64,000 nucleotides of DNA. Source: Methylovorus sp. MM2. GTDB lineage: Bacteria; Pseudomonadota; Gammaproteobacteria; Burkholderiales; Methylophilaceae. This document shows positions 27,655-35,702 of this stretch, one piece after another. Under the pieces are notes generated by a model. It saw only the letters and a list, made by a program, of their open reading frames with translations. It ran no database searches and had not been told where the DNA came from. The stretch spans positions 1,347,726 to 1,411,725 of the forward strand of contig NZ_LXUF01000001.1 in NCBI RefSeq assembly GCF_001648895.1, written 5' to 3'. Positions within the stretch are counted from its first letter, which is position 1, and the number at the start of each line of letters is the position of its first letter. A program made the translations under genes and the position numbers.

Positions 27655-27963
27655 ATGGCTAGTCATAAATCAAACAATCCTCTTAATGAGGACTTCTGGG
27701 TGGATGCTGAATATAGTGGAAGCCAACCACATCAATTTCGCGCCGCAGATGCTTTAACAGCCGCTTATGGGGCTAATGGCGTGTGTCATCTCATCGAACG
27801 AAGTCTGAGCGAGAGGAATCTCTCTGAGTACACTGATCATGAGTATGCAGGATTAAAGAACACGCTCCTGGAGGATATGCTTTGTGCGCAGAGGATATTG
27901 CTGAAAGTCATCAGTAATAATCTGGAGATAGTCTGCGAGCATAGTAAGCCGAAGACCGAGTAA
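27655..27963 (+). CDS. 102-aa orphan protein of the element
   Basis: Not recognised. The ATG is supported by a near-perfect ribosome binding site, AAAGGAGG, and the gene ends at a good terminator, so it is probably real and well translated. The sequence has a polar N-terminus, then amphipathic helices (RAADALTAAYGANGVCHLI and LLEDMLCAQRILLKV in separate stretches), with no signal peptide and no catalytic motif. It may be a small regulatory or adaptor protein. The frame stays open upstream to 27613, but nothing supports a longer start. Confidence 0.66.
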   Translation: MASHKSNNPLNEDFWVDAEYSGSQPHQFRAADALTAAYGANGVCHLIERSLSERNLSEYTDHEYAGLKNTLLEDMLCAQRILLKVISNNLEIVCEHSKPKTE

Positions 27964-27979
27964 TCCTCATTTCTGAAAC

Positions 27980-28012
27980 AAAAAGGGCTAGATTCTTATC
28001 TGGCCCTTTTTA
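27980..28012 (+). terminator. Rho-independent terminator after the 102-aa gene
   Basis: AAAAAGGGC pairs with GCCCTTTTT, extended through TAGAT/ATCTG with one wobble, around a 4-base loop. It is symmetrical enough to serve the convergent secreted-protein gene as well. Confidence 0.85.
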
Positions 28013-28013
28013 T

Positions 28014-28409
28014 TTAGATATCACCGGTATTCAGCGGTGGTTTAACGGACTTCAAGCAAGTGGCTGTAGTCTCTGATATCTCCATCGGGCCATACCAATC
28101 GACATCGCCTTTCAGCCCTCCCCTTTTTTGTAGATACCATTTCGATGCTTGCAGGTCAAAGAAGTACGCTATCTGATAATTGGCGTAATTCGTGGAATAG
28201 CGAATGTCGGATTTCGGTAGATCTAGAACAGAACCATCTGGCCTGAACCAGTATGTGCCGGAAGAATATTTTATCTTTGGAAGTGAATCGGGTTGATAGG
28301 CTTGCTGTTGTATCGGTTGAACACAGTTAGATAATTGCTCTTCTGCTTGTCCAGCAGTCGAATAAAGGAATAATAGAGATGCTAGGCATCCAATCCATCT
28401 ACGTTGCAT
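28014..28409 (-). CDS. exported hypothetical protein next to the integrase
   Basis: 131 aa with a signal peptide (MQRRWIGCLASLLFLYSTAG, cleavage near QA-EE). The mature part is rich in Tyr/Trp and ends with PPLNTGDI. Two cysteines (about 31 and 122) could form a disulfide in the periplasm. The open frame extends upstream to 28481, but the ATG at 28409 has AAGGGGA at proper distance and starts directly at the signal peptide. It diverges from the integrase gene, with about 80 bases between start codons. No family recognised. It is the third small secreted protein of the element. Confidence 0.68.
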   Translation of the reverse strand: MQRRWIGCLASLLFLYSTAGQAEEQLSNCVQPIQQQAYQPDSLPKIKYSSGTYWFRPDGSVLDLPKSDIRYSTNYANYQIAYFFDLQASKWYLQKRGGLKGDVDWYGPMEISETTATCLKSVKPPLNTGDI

Positions 28410-28492
28410 CACCCGTGATTCCCCTTCATGCGTTCCAGAATATCTTTCAAGTACTTTGACAGTCTTCGGCATGTTTGGCAATAATCCGCTTT

Positions 28493-29491
28493 ATGGCTAT
28501 CACTAAAACAGATAAAGGCTGGCATGTAGACGAGCAACCTGCGGGCCGAGGTGGGAAGCGTTATCGAAAGACGTTTTCGACCAAGGCTGAGGCGTTAGCT
28601 TTTCAGGCTTGGTTGAAGACGAAGGTGAACCAGTCCCCTGAATGGGCACCTGCGAAGCGTGATATGCGCAGGCTGATAGATCTAATCGAGATATGGCATC
28701 AGCATCATGGGGCGACTTTAAGAGCCGGCAAGGATACATACAGTCGTCTTAAGACGTTGTGTGAGGTGCTTGGAAACCCTTTTCTTGACCATTTCAAGGC
28801 CAGTACCTTTGCGGAGTACAGAAAATCACGTATAGAGGCGGGAATCGCGCCTAATACGCTAAATCGTGAGCATGCTTATCTGCGTAGTGTGTTCAATGAG
28901 GCCAAGCGTCTTGGTTATTGGACTTTGGAGAATCCATTATCGAATGTTAGGCAAATAAAGGTAGCGGAGCGTGAGCTTTCCTATCTGTCGAAAGAAGAGA
29001 TAAGGGAGATTCTCCATAGTCTGGAGATATCCAAGAGTGATGATGCTCTGCTGGTGGCCAAGATTTGCCTTTCAACCGGTTCAAGATGGAGTGAGGCTCA
29101 AGGTCTTAGATGCAGTCAGGTAAGAGACGGTCAGATTCATTTCAGTAATACCAAATCCGGTAAGAATCGTTCGGTGCCGATATCAGATGATCTGAGTGAA
29201 GAGTTGCAGGCCCAGTCATTGCGTAAGGGTGGTTCAGGCCAATTGTTCAACTATTGCTATGGTGCATTCAGGAAGGCGATAAATAGAACTGATATCTCAC
29301 TTCCTGCGGGACAGATGACGCATGTATTGAGGCATACATTCGCGAGTCATTTCATGATGAATAACGGGAATATCTTGGTGTTGCAGAGATTGCTTGGACA
29401 TAGTTCTTTGACGATGACGATGCGTTATGCGCATTTGTCTCCTGATCATTTGCAGGAGGCAAAAACGAAGAATCCATTGGCTACACTTTGA
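28493..29491 (+). CDS. tyrosine recombinase, P2-type integrase
   Basis: Catalyses site-specific insertion and excision at tRNA-Asn. It resembles phage P2 integrase over its length: the N-terminal arm-binding segment (KTDKGWHVDEQPAGRGGKRYRK in pieces, residues 5-26), core-binding helices, then the catalytic domain. Catalytic residues are Arg198 (STGSRWSEA), His277 and Arg280 (HVLRHTF), His303 (LGHSS) and the nucleophile Tyr312 (RYAHLSPDH). The length of 332 aa matches P2 Int (337). The ATG at 28493 is preferred over a TTG at 28475 because it aligns with the P2 start. It points toward the intact tRNA, 115 bases from the att core. No excisionase gene is recognised. Confidence 0.93.
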   Translation: MAITKTDKGWHVDEQPAGRGGKRYRKTFSTKAEALAFQAWLKTKVNQSPEWAPAKRDMRRLIDLIEIWHQHHGATLRAGKDTYSRLKTLCEVLGNPFLDHFKASTFAEYRKSRIEAGIAPNTLNREHAYLRSVFNEAKRLGYWTLENPLSNVRQIKVAERELSYLSKEEIREILHSLEISKSDDALLVAKICLSTGSRWSEAQGLRCSQVRDGQIHFSNTKSGKNRSVPISDDLSEELQAQSLRKGGSGQLFNYCYGAFRKAINRTDISLPAGQMTHVLRHTFASHFMMNNGNILVLQRLLGHSSLTMTMRYAHLSPDHLQEAKTKNPLATL

Positions 29492-29538
29492 TGGATGCCA
29501 ATAGATATCTATACGTTGCTTTAGTGGGGATTTGTTCG

Positions 29539-29556
29539 GTTGACACTTGGTCGACA
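29539..29556 (+). repeat. integrase arm-type site, right end
   Basis: GTTGACACTTGGTCGACA, 17 of 18 identical to the left-end site and in the same orientation. It is followed by a GTCGAC-AAT-GTCGAC palindrome. It lies 42 bases before the right att core. Confidence 0.7.
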
Positions 29557-29570
29557 ATGTCGACTAAATG

Positions 29571-29597
29571 AAAAAGGCCCACATCGCTGTAGGCCTT
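29571..29597 (-). terminator. element-borne terminator of tRNA-Asn
   Basis: AAGGCCCACA/TGTAGGCCTT stem with one mismatch, followed on the minus strand by TTTTT. It matches the chromosomal hairpin at 22721-22744 at 20 of 24 positions, including one compensating base-pair change (G-C to A-T). The element therefore brings its own terminator for the tRNA it interrupts. Confidence 0.78.
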
Positions 29598-29598
29598 A

Positions 29599-29652
29599 TT
29601 GTATCTGGCTCCTCGACCTGGGCTCGAACCAGGGACACACGGATTAACAGTC
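29599..29652 (-). repeat. right attachment site within tRNA-Asn
   Basis: The 54-bp copy that restores the 3' half of tRNA-Asn. It is identical to 22746-22799. Confidence 0.94.
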
Positions 29653-29681
29653 CGTTGCTCTACCGACTGAGCTATCGAGGA
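29606..29681 (-). tRNA. tRNA-Asn (anticodon GUU)
   Basis: 76 nt including encoded CCA. The acceptor stem TCCTCGA/TCGAGGA, D-arm GCTC/GAGC, anticodon stem ACGGA/TCCGT with loop CTGTTAA (GTT), and T-arm CCTGG/CCAGG with TTCGAGC all pair. Its 3' half is the integration target of the element. Confidence 0.97.
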
Positions 29682-29696
29682 ATCGGTGAAGGCGTG

Positions 29697-29725
29697 ATAA
29701 TAAAGGCTTAGGGCTGTTTGGTCAA
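29697..29725 (-). promoter_or_regulatory. sigma-70 promoter of tRNA-Asn
   Basis: Read on the minus strand: -35 TTGACC, 17-base spacer, -10 TATTAT, then 15 bases to the tRNA 5' end. Good match and ideal spacing. Confidence 0.72.
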
Positions 29726-29763
29726 TTGAAAAATGACTTCAGGCAATAGAAATGCATCACTTT

Positions 29764-31185
29764 TTAAGTGGAATGATTAGCCAACATTTTTCTTGCCAAC
29801 GAGCCGACAGTTCTCACAGCTTGCTCAATGGAGGGCGTCCATTGATGGCTGAAATTAAGGCGAATATAGTTGGTTAACTCTTTTTTGCGGGTGAACAATG
29901 GGCCGGGGGCGATGGATATGCCTTTTTCGAGACATTGTTGATATAGATTCAGCGAATCGATCTCTTCAGGTAATTCCAACCAGACGACATAGCCACCTGT
30001 TGGAATGGATATCTTCGTGCCTTTAGGAAAGCTATCTTCTATAGCTGTGCGCATCAATACGCAGTTTGATTTAAGCGTATGCCGCAGACTTTTTAAATGC
30101 TGCTCGAAACTATCCCGCTTCATAAATTTTGCGATCGCGATCTGCGGTGCAGATGGAATTGAAAGGCTATTTAAAAACATCAGCCGTTCAACATCCTTGC
30201 CGTATCGACCTGCTGTAGTCCAACCGACACGATAGCCCGGCGCGAGCGATTTGGAGAATGATGAGCAATGCAGTACCAAGCCTTGCTCATCATAAGCTTT
30301 GAGCGGCTTGGGTGTAACATCACCAAAGCAAAGCTCCTGATACACATCGTCTTCAATCAATGGGATTTGATGTTGGGCCAACAATGCAACAAGCGCCTTC
30401 TTTTTATCATCCGGCATCAACGCGCTGGTAGGATTCTGAAAATTGGCTGTTAGCAACACTGCCGCGACTTTCACGTTCTGAATCAAAGCAGAAAGTGCAT
30501 CCAATTCGATACCTTCAGTGGGATGCGTACGCACTTCTGCTACACGCATGCCCATGCGCTCAACCGCTTGGGCTAACGCGTAGTATCCGGGTGCTTCAAG
30601 TGCGATGGTATCGCCCGGTTTTGCAACAGCCTGTAGGCAAAGATTGATGGCTTCGGTTGCGCCGTGTGTGATCACGATATCGTTAGGCGAGATATCCAGA
30701 CCATTTTCAAGATAGCGCTTTGCGATCTGTTGACGCAGACTCTCATTGCCCGGGGGCAAATCATTTAATACGCCCCACCCCGCCTCATCTGCATTGAGCG
30801 CCTTTTCATAGTTATGTATCTTTTTGATTGGGAAAAGATGCGCATCAGGAAAAGGCGAGCCTAGCGGCACTGTGCCAAACTCGCGAATCGAACGTAAAGT
30901 TGAGAGCACAAGCTCTGCTTGGGTTAATTCCGCCTCAGGTTTTGGCTGGATATCTTTGCGCTTGCTATGCGTGGGTTTGGGTGCGGAGACGTAATAGCCA
31001 GATTGTGGATGGCTATTGATGATGCCATCACTCTCAAGCATCTCATAGGCTTTGATGATGGTACTGATACTGACAGCGTATTTTTGGCTGGCCTGTCGCA
31101 GAGAGAATATCTTCTCGCCTGGTCGCAACACGCCTTCATCAATCATTGCGCGTATGCGCGTTGCTACATTGACATAAAGCTTCAT
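29764..31185 (-). CDS. MocR-type GntR regulator with aminotransferase domain
   Basis: An N-terminal GntR winged helix (about 1-70, with FSLRQASQKYAVSISTIIKAYEMLESDG read in parts) is joined to a fold-type-I aminotransferase-like domain. The PLP lysine is in SSFSKSLAPGYRVGW (near residue 310). MocR/PdxR/GabR regulators use bound PLP or an external aldimine as the signal and often control a neighbouring divergent gene. Here the upstream region contains no obvious divergent target, so the regulated pathway is unknown. The length of 473 aa is typical. Confidence 0.92.
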   Translation of the reverse strand: MKLYVNVATRIRAMIDEGVLRPGEKIFSLRQASQKYAVSISTIIKAYEMLESDGIINSHPQSGYYVSAPKPTHSKRKDIQPKPEAELTQAELVLSTLRSIREFGTVPLGSPFPDAHLFPIKKIHNYEKALNADEAGWGVLNDLPPGNESLRQQIAKRYLENGLDISPNDIVITHGATEAINLCLQAVAKPGDTIALEAPGYYALAQAVERMGMRVAEVRTHPTEGIELDALSALIQNVKVAAVLLTANFQNPTSALMPDDKKKALVALLAQHQIPLIEDDVYQELCFGDVTPKPLKAYDEQGLVLHCSSFSKSLAPGYRVGWTTAGRYGKDVERLMFLNSLSIPSAPQIAIAKFMKRDSFEQHLKSLRHTLKSNCVLMRTAIEDSFPKGTKISIPTGGYVVWLELPEEIDSLNLYQQCLEKGISIAPGPLFTRKKELTNYIRLNFSHQWTPSIEQAVRTVGSLARKMLANHST

Positions 31186-31310
31186 GGATTATTCAAATAG
31201 ATTAGTAACGACTATTGCTACTTAATATACCCGATTGGCTTTAATGCATGGGATTTTTTACCCATAACATCGCAAGCGCTCTACAGGCGATGCGACTTTT
31301 TGCGAAAAAT

Positions 31311-31592
31311 CTAAGCGGCTAAAGAGTCGTAGAGCGCAACACCCTGTGAAGTTAATTGCGTAGTCCAGCGCCCGTTATCATCACAATGCACTGTCACTAG
31401 CTCATGGCTTTCAAGCCCTGTGAGATAGCGCTGTAATGTACTCATGCGCAGATTCAGGCGTTTGCAAAGCGCTGCCATAGGAATGATATACCGACCATTG
31501 GCATGCTCGATATACATCTCCTGCAACAGCAAAGCGATGACCTCCTCTGCTGATGTGGCGTTGCTTTGCTGAGCGTTAGGCAGCTGCTGCAT
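31311..31592 (-). CDS. small winged-helix protein coupled to the FdhF/YdeP gene
   Basis: 93 aa with a MarR/IclR-like winged-helix pattern (ALCKRLNLRMSTLQRYLTGLE followed by HELVTVHCDDNGRW, read in parts). The ATG at 31592 is chosen over a TTG at 31604. The start overlaps the end of the oxidoreductase gene by 17 bases, so it is translated from the same message. It may regulate that gene, or be a specific accessory factor. No family name is assigned with confidence. Confidence 0.75.
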   Translation of the reverse strand: MQQLPNAQQSNATSAEEVIALLLQEMYIEHANGRYIIPMAALCKRLNLRMSTLQRYLTGLESHELVTVHCDDNGRWTTQLTSQGVALYDSLAA

Positions 31593-33915
31593 AGTGCTTT
31601 TCAATCAAGACAGGTACCGATTTTGAGGTGGGCGTATGCGATATATCAGCAACGCTATCCAGTGGGACAAGATTATTGGTTTCTGGGTAATACCCGCCCA
31701 AGCAGCCACGAGGGATATCGTACTCAACCAACATGAACCGTTCGGCGCGTCGAGTGATACCATCATTCCAGATACTTACAAGGTCGACTAGATCGCCAGC
31801 CTTAAGGTTCTTTTGGGCAAGATCTTCTTTATTGATAAACACGACACGACGCTCACCGAATACGCCACGATAGCGATCGTCCATCCCATAGATGGTCGTA
31901 TTGTATTGGTCATGGGTACGCGTGGTCATCAACAGGAATGCATCATCACCATACTTTTGACGCGCGCGGTGGATCGGTAGATCCTGCGGGATGGCATGTA
32001 CTTTGAATTCTGCCTTTCCACTTTCAGTGCGCCAGATACGTTCGCCAGATGGCACTGGTAAGCGGAACCCACCAGGATGCTTGATACGTTCGTTGTAATC
32101 ATAGAAATCAGGCATCACACGTGCCATATCGTCACGAATGCGACTGTAGTCTTCCGCATACCAAAGCCAAGGTGTGATCGTGTTCTTAAGCGAGGCAGCA
32201 GCGATGCCACAAACAATCGCAGGCTCTGACATGATCGTAGGTGCAGCAGGTTTATTCATGCCGTAAGAGACATGTACCATGCTCATGGAGTCTTCAACGG
32301 TGACACCTTGCGGGCCGGACAACTGCATATCAACTTCGGTTCTGCCCAAGCAAGGGAGTATCAAGGCATCTTTACCGTGCACAAGGTGGCTGCGGTTTAG
32401 TTTTGTGGTGATCTGCACCGTAAGGTCACAGTTACGCAAGCCCTTCCATGTTTGATCTGTATCAGGCGTTGCAATAGAGAAGTTACCGCCTAAACAGATA
32501 AATACCTTCACTTCATTATTCAACATGGCACGGATCGCAGAGACGACATCATGGCCATCTTCACGTGGTGGCTCAAATTTGTAGACTTCACCAAGACTAT
32601 CGAGAAACTTCTGCGCAGGTTTCTCATAGATACCCACGGTGCGGTTCCCCTGCACGTTGCTATGGCCGCGCATTGGGCATAGGCCTGCACCTGCTTTGCC
32701 GATATTGCCACGCAATAGCATGAGATTGGTAATCATCTGTATGGTCGCTACGGAATGCTTATGCTGCGTAATGCCCATACCCCACGTAGAGATCACACGT
32801 TCACCTGCAACATAAATACGGGCTACCGCTTCAATATCACCAAGACTAACGCCAGACTCTTCAAGAATCACAGCCCAATCTTCACGACGGATATCACTGG
32901 CTAATGCTTCATAACCAGCTGTGTGGTTCTGAAGGAAATCAATATCGACTATGCGCTTACCACCCGTGCGAATAGCTTCATCATCCCACTCGACGATGAA
33001 CTTCATCATGCCTTTGACAAAGGCTAAGTCCCCACCCAGTTTAGGCTGAATGAAAGTGCCACTGATTTTGGTGCTGCCGAATGTGGACATCTCAACCATG
33101 CTTTGTGGATCGGCGAATTTCTCCAACCCACGCTCACGCAATGGATTGATAGAGACGATTTTCACCCCTCGCTTCGCGCATTCGCGCAACTCACCCAACA
33201 TGCGTGGGTGGTTAGTCGCTGGATTATGCCCAAATAACAGCAAAGTATCGGTATGTTCAAAGTCCTCAAGTGTCACACTGCCTTTACCAATACCCACCAT
33301 CTCAGGCAAGCCAGCGCTGGTAGATTCATGGCACATATTGGAGCAATCAGGGAAATTGTTCGTACCAAACTCACGCCCAAACAACTGATATAAGAATGCA
33401 GCCTCATTGCTTGCACGACCAGAGGTATAAAACACAGCCTGATCAGGATTTTCCAACGCTTTCATCTGCTTACCGATAAAGCTGTAAGCTGCATCCCAAT
33501 CGATTTGGATATATTTATCAGAAGCTGCGTCATACACCATCGGATGGGTTAATCGACCTTCATCTTCAAGTTTAAAGTCGCTCCACTCCATGAGCTCAGT
33601 TACAGTATGCTTGGCAAAGAACTCTGGAGTTACACGCTTGGCCGTGGCTTCTGCCGCAACTGCTTTTACACCGTTCTCACAGAACTCAAACGTAGAGGTA
33701 TGTTCTTTATCGGGCCATGCACAGCCGGGGCAATCAAAGCCATCCGGTTGATTCTGCGAAAATAGCGTCAAGGCGCCCTTGATCGGTATTTTCTGATTAA
33801 TCAGGTGGATTGCGACGTACTTCAGCGCACCCCAACCCGCTGCTGGCGCGTTATAGGGGCGAACAACATCTTTAAGCTCTGAATCTTTAACTTTTAAATC
33901 TTTAACTTCTGACAT
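31576..33915 (-). CDS. ydeP: FdhF/YdeP-family molybdopterin oxidoreductase
   Basis: Molybdopterin-dependent oxidoreductase aligned along its length with E. coli YdeP (759 aa; here 779). Key segments: DGFDCPGCAWPD (Cys62, Cys65), YTSGRASNEAAFLYQLF, NFPDCSNMCHEST, GMGITQHKH, CPMRGHSNVQGNRTVGI and RTHDQYNTTIYGMDDRYRGVFG read in parts. The N-terminal cysteines do not form the full C-x2-C-x3-C-x27-C iron-sulphur pattern of formate dehydrogenases. The substrate is unproven; in E. coli ydeP is tied to acid resistance. There is no Tat signal, so it acts in the cytoplasm. The small winged-helix gene overlaps its 3' end. Confidence 0.92.
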   Translation of the reverse strand: MSEVKDLKVKDSELKDVVRPYNAPAAGWGALKYVAIHLINQKIPIKGALTLFSQNQPDGFDCPGCAWPDKEHTSTFEFCENGVKAVAAEATAKRVTPEFFAKHTVTELMEWSDFKLEDEGRLTHPMVYDAASDKYIQIDWDAAYSFIGKQMKALENPDQAVFYTSGRASNEAAFLYQLFGREFGTNNFPDCSNMCHESTSAGLPEMVGIGKGSVTLEDFEHTDTLLLFGHNPATNHPRMLGELRECAKRGVKIVSINPLRERGLEKFADPQSMVEMSTFGSTKISGTFIQPKLGGDLAFVKGMMKFIVEWDDEAIRTGGKRIVDIDFLQNHTAGYEALASDIRREDWAVILEESGVSLGDIEAVARIYVAGERVISTWGMGITQHKHSVATIQMITNLMLLRGNIGKAGAGLCPMRGHSNVQGNRTVGIYEKPAQKFLDSLGEVYKFEPPREDGHDVVSAIRAMLNNEVKVFICLGGNFSIATPDTDQTWKGLRNCDLTVQITTKLNRSHLVHGKDALILPCLGRTEVDMQLSGPQGVTVEDSMSMVHVSYGMNKPAAPTIMSEPAIVCGIAAASLKNTITPWLWYAEDYSRIRDDMARVMPDFYDYNERIKHPGGFRLPVPSGERIWRTESGKAEFKVHAIPQDLPIHRARQKYGDDAFLLMTTRTHDQYNTTIYGMDDRYRGVFGERRVVFINKEDLAQKNLKAGDLVDLVSIWNDGITRRAERFMLVEYDIPRGCLGGYYPETNNLVPLDSVADISHTPTSKSVPVLIEKHYAAAA

Positions 33916-34103
33916 GAAATCTTGGTCTCAGCGATCTGCTTTAAGAGAAACAGATAATGGTTTGATATATATGAAATGCTACAGAGACTAGCGGGAGAAA
34001 AGCAGATACAGATCAGGTCTATTTTTGCAGTACAGTTCTAGAATTACTTGGTAAAACAATCAGGTATCAGGCTAAGTACAGTATAAAACTGGATCAGTTG
34101 ATA

Positions 34104-35108
34104 CTAGAAGTTCCCCTGCATGATGGGAGGCTCATCCATCAAAGCGATCTGCTCCCGCAACTCCAGAATGCGGTCTTGCCAATAACGCTGCGTATTAAAC
34201 CATGTGAATGCGGCGGGAAATGCAGGATCATCCCAGCGCCGTGCTATCCAAGCGGAGTAATGGATCAGGCGTAAAGTACGCAATGCTTCGATCAAATAGA
34301 CCTCACGTGGATTGAACTCGTAAAAATCTTCATAGCCCGCCAAAATATCATTGAGCTGCGCTGCCATTTCAGCGCGATCACCAGACAACATCATCCACAA
34401 ATCCTGAATGGCTGGCCCCATGCGGCTATCATCAAAATCGACAAAATGCGGACCATCATCCGTCCATAGCATATTACCCATATGGCAATCGCCATGTAAT
34501 CGCAAGCTGGCTACATCACCAGCACGATCAAAGCACCGTTGCACACTCTCTAACGCGTGTTTGACCACCCCTTCATAGACATCAACAAGCTCAACAGGAA
34601 TAAAATTGTGATTCAACAAAAATTGGCTGGGCTCAATACCAAAACTCGCAATATCGATTGTTGGGCGAGATTTAAATACATCAGACGCGCCTATGGCATG
34701 AATTCTGCCGATAAATCGGCCTATCCACTCTAGTACCCCTTCCCTATCAAGCTCTGGGGCACGACCACCATGTTTTGGAAAAACTGCGAAACGATGCGCT
34801 TGATATGAAAACAAAGACTGATTTGCATATGCGATAGGCGCAACAACCGGGATTTCAGCGTCAGCAAGGCTATTTACAAAGTCATGCTCTTCGATAATGG
34901 CCTGATCTGTCCAGCGGGCGGGTCTATAAAACTTAACGACAAGTGAGGGCGCTTCATCCATCCAGACCTGATATACACGATTTTCATAGCTATTCAGCGC
35001 AAGTAAACGTCCATCTCCTTTTAAGCCGATGCTATCAAGTGCATCTAGAATAAAATCTGGGGTAAGGTCTTCGAATGGTGCAGTTTGGCTTGCTTTTACA
35101 TCAGTCAT
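34104..35108 (-). CDS. srkA: stress response Ser/Thr kinase SrkA (RdoA/YihE)
   Basis: Cytoplasmic kinase of the aminoglycoside-phosphotransferase fold. It carries NRVYQVWMDEAPSLVVKFYRP (ATP-binding lysine, in parts), the catalytic loop LHGDCHMGNML, and the metal-binding VDFDDSRMGP. The length of 334 aa is close to E. coli SrkA (328), which counters envelope stress and protects from stress-induced death. It lies upstream of a molybdopterin enzyme and downstream of an exported glutathione peroxidase on the same strand. In E. coli the neighbour is dsbA, so the oxidative-envelope theme is kept with a different partner. Confidence 0.92.
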   Translation of the reverse strand: MTDVKASQTAPFEDLTPDFILDALDSIGLKGDGRLLALNSYENRVYQVWMDEAPSLVVKFYRPARWTDQAIIEEHDFVNSLADAEIPVVAPIAYANQSLFSYQAHRFAVFPKHGGRAPELDREGVLEWIGRFIGRIHAIGASDVFKSRPTIDIASFGIEPSQFLLNHNFIPVELVDVYEGVVKHALESVQRCFDRAGDVASLRLHGDCHMGNMLWTDDGPHFVDFDDSRMGPAIQDLWMMLSGDRAEMAAQLNDILAGYEDFYEFNPREVYLIEALRTLRLIHYSAWIARRWDDPAFPAAFTWFNTQRYWQDRILELREQIALMDEPPIMQGNF

Positions 35109-35171
35109 TCAGCACGCCTAGTTATTTATTAATATTTATAAAACATCATATTATATTAATAATTTAATGTT

Positions 35172-35702
35172 TTACTTTATATAAGGCTTAAGTTTGTCCA
35201 TCACGTCAGCCGACTCAGGGGCAATATCACTACTAAAGGCATAAACCTGTTTGCCATGAGGCAAAATCAGGTATTTGTAGAAATTCCACATCGGTGGCTC
35301 TTTGGTAATAGAGGCAAGCTGTTTATAGAATGCATTTGCGTTCGACCCGACCACTGAGCTTTTTTCGACCATAGGGAATTCTACTGCATAGGTCATCTTG
35401 CAGAACTCCCCTACTTCCTTATTGCTTCCCGGCTCTTGTTTAAAATCATTCGATGGAAAACCAATAATCAATAAGCCCTTATCTTTATGCTTTTTATACA
35501 TCGCCTCCAGTTTCTCGAACTGAGGTGTGAAACCGCATTTGCTAGCCGTATTCACCACAAGAATCGGTTTGTCTTGATAATCACATAAATTGATTTTTTT
35601 GCCTTGTAGGGTGTCGAACTGATGATCATATAATTCAGAGCAAGCAGCATGCACGGTATTAACTCCCATCAACAAAAGAAATGTTACTAACAGCCGTTTC
35701 AT
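35172..35702 (-). CDS. exported glutathione peroxidase-type thiol peroxidase
   Basis: Peroxidase of the GPx/BtuE family with cysteine in place of selenocysteine: Cys56 in VNTASKCGFTPQ. The tetrad partners are in FPSNDF and MWNFYKYL (Trp and Asn). A signal peptide (MKRLLVTFLLLMGVNTVHA) directs it to the periplasm, which is unusual because most bacterial homologues are cytoplasmic. The open frame can start at a TTG at 35717, but the GAGGA ribosome binding site lies inside that extension, so the ATG at 35702 is correct (176 aa). Confidence 0.9.
   Translation of the reverse strand: MKRLLVTFLLLMGVNTVHAACSELYDHQFDTLQGKKINLCDYQDKPILVVNTASKCGFTPQFEKLEAMYKKHKDKGLLIIGFPSNDFKQEPGSNKEVGEFCKMTYAVEFPMVEKSSVVGSNANAFYKQLASITKEPPMWNFYKYLILPHGKQVYAFSSDIAPESADVMDKLKPYIK

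Larger units (their letters stand above)
22746..29652. mobile_element. 6.85-kb integrative element in tRNA-Asn with P2-type integrase
   Basis: A 54-bp perfect direct repeat, made of the 3' half of tRNA-Asn plus a few downstream bases, bounds the region (offset 6,853 bp). The integrase gene lies at the right end next to the intact tRNA, as is usual. Matching arm-type repeats lie just inside both ends. Inside are eight probable genes and several AT-rich stretches unlike the neighbouring chromosome. No phage structural, lysis, replication or conjugation genes are recognised, so it depends on other elements for transfer or is a reduced relic. The ATPase and small secreted proteins suggest a defence or exclusion role (inference). 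Confidence 0.92.

Noticed and set aside
22746-29652. Complete prophage at tRNA-Asn
   Set aside because: No capsid, terminase, tail, lysis or replication genes are recognisable, although the integrase is P2-like.
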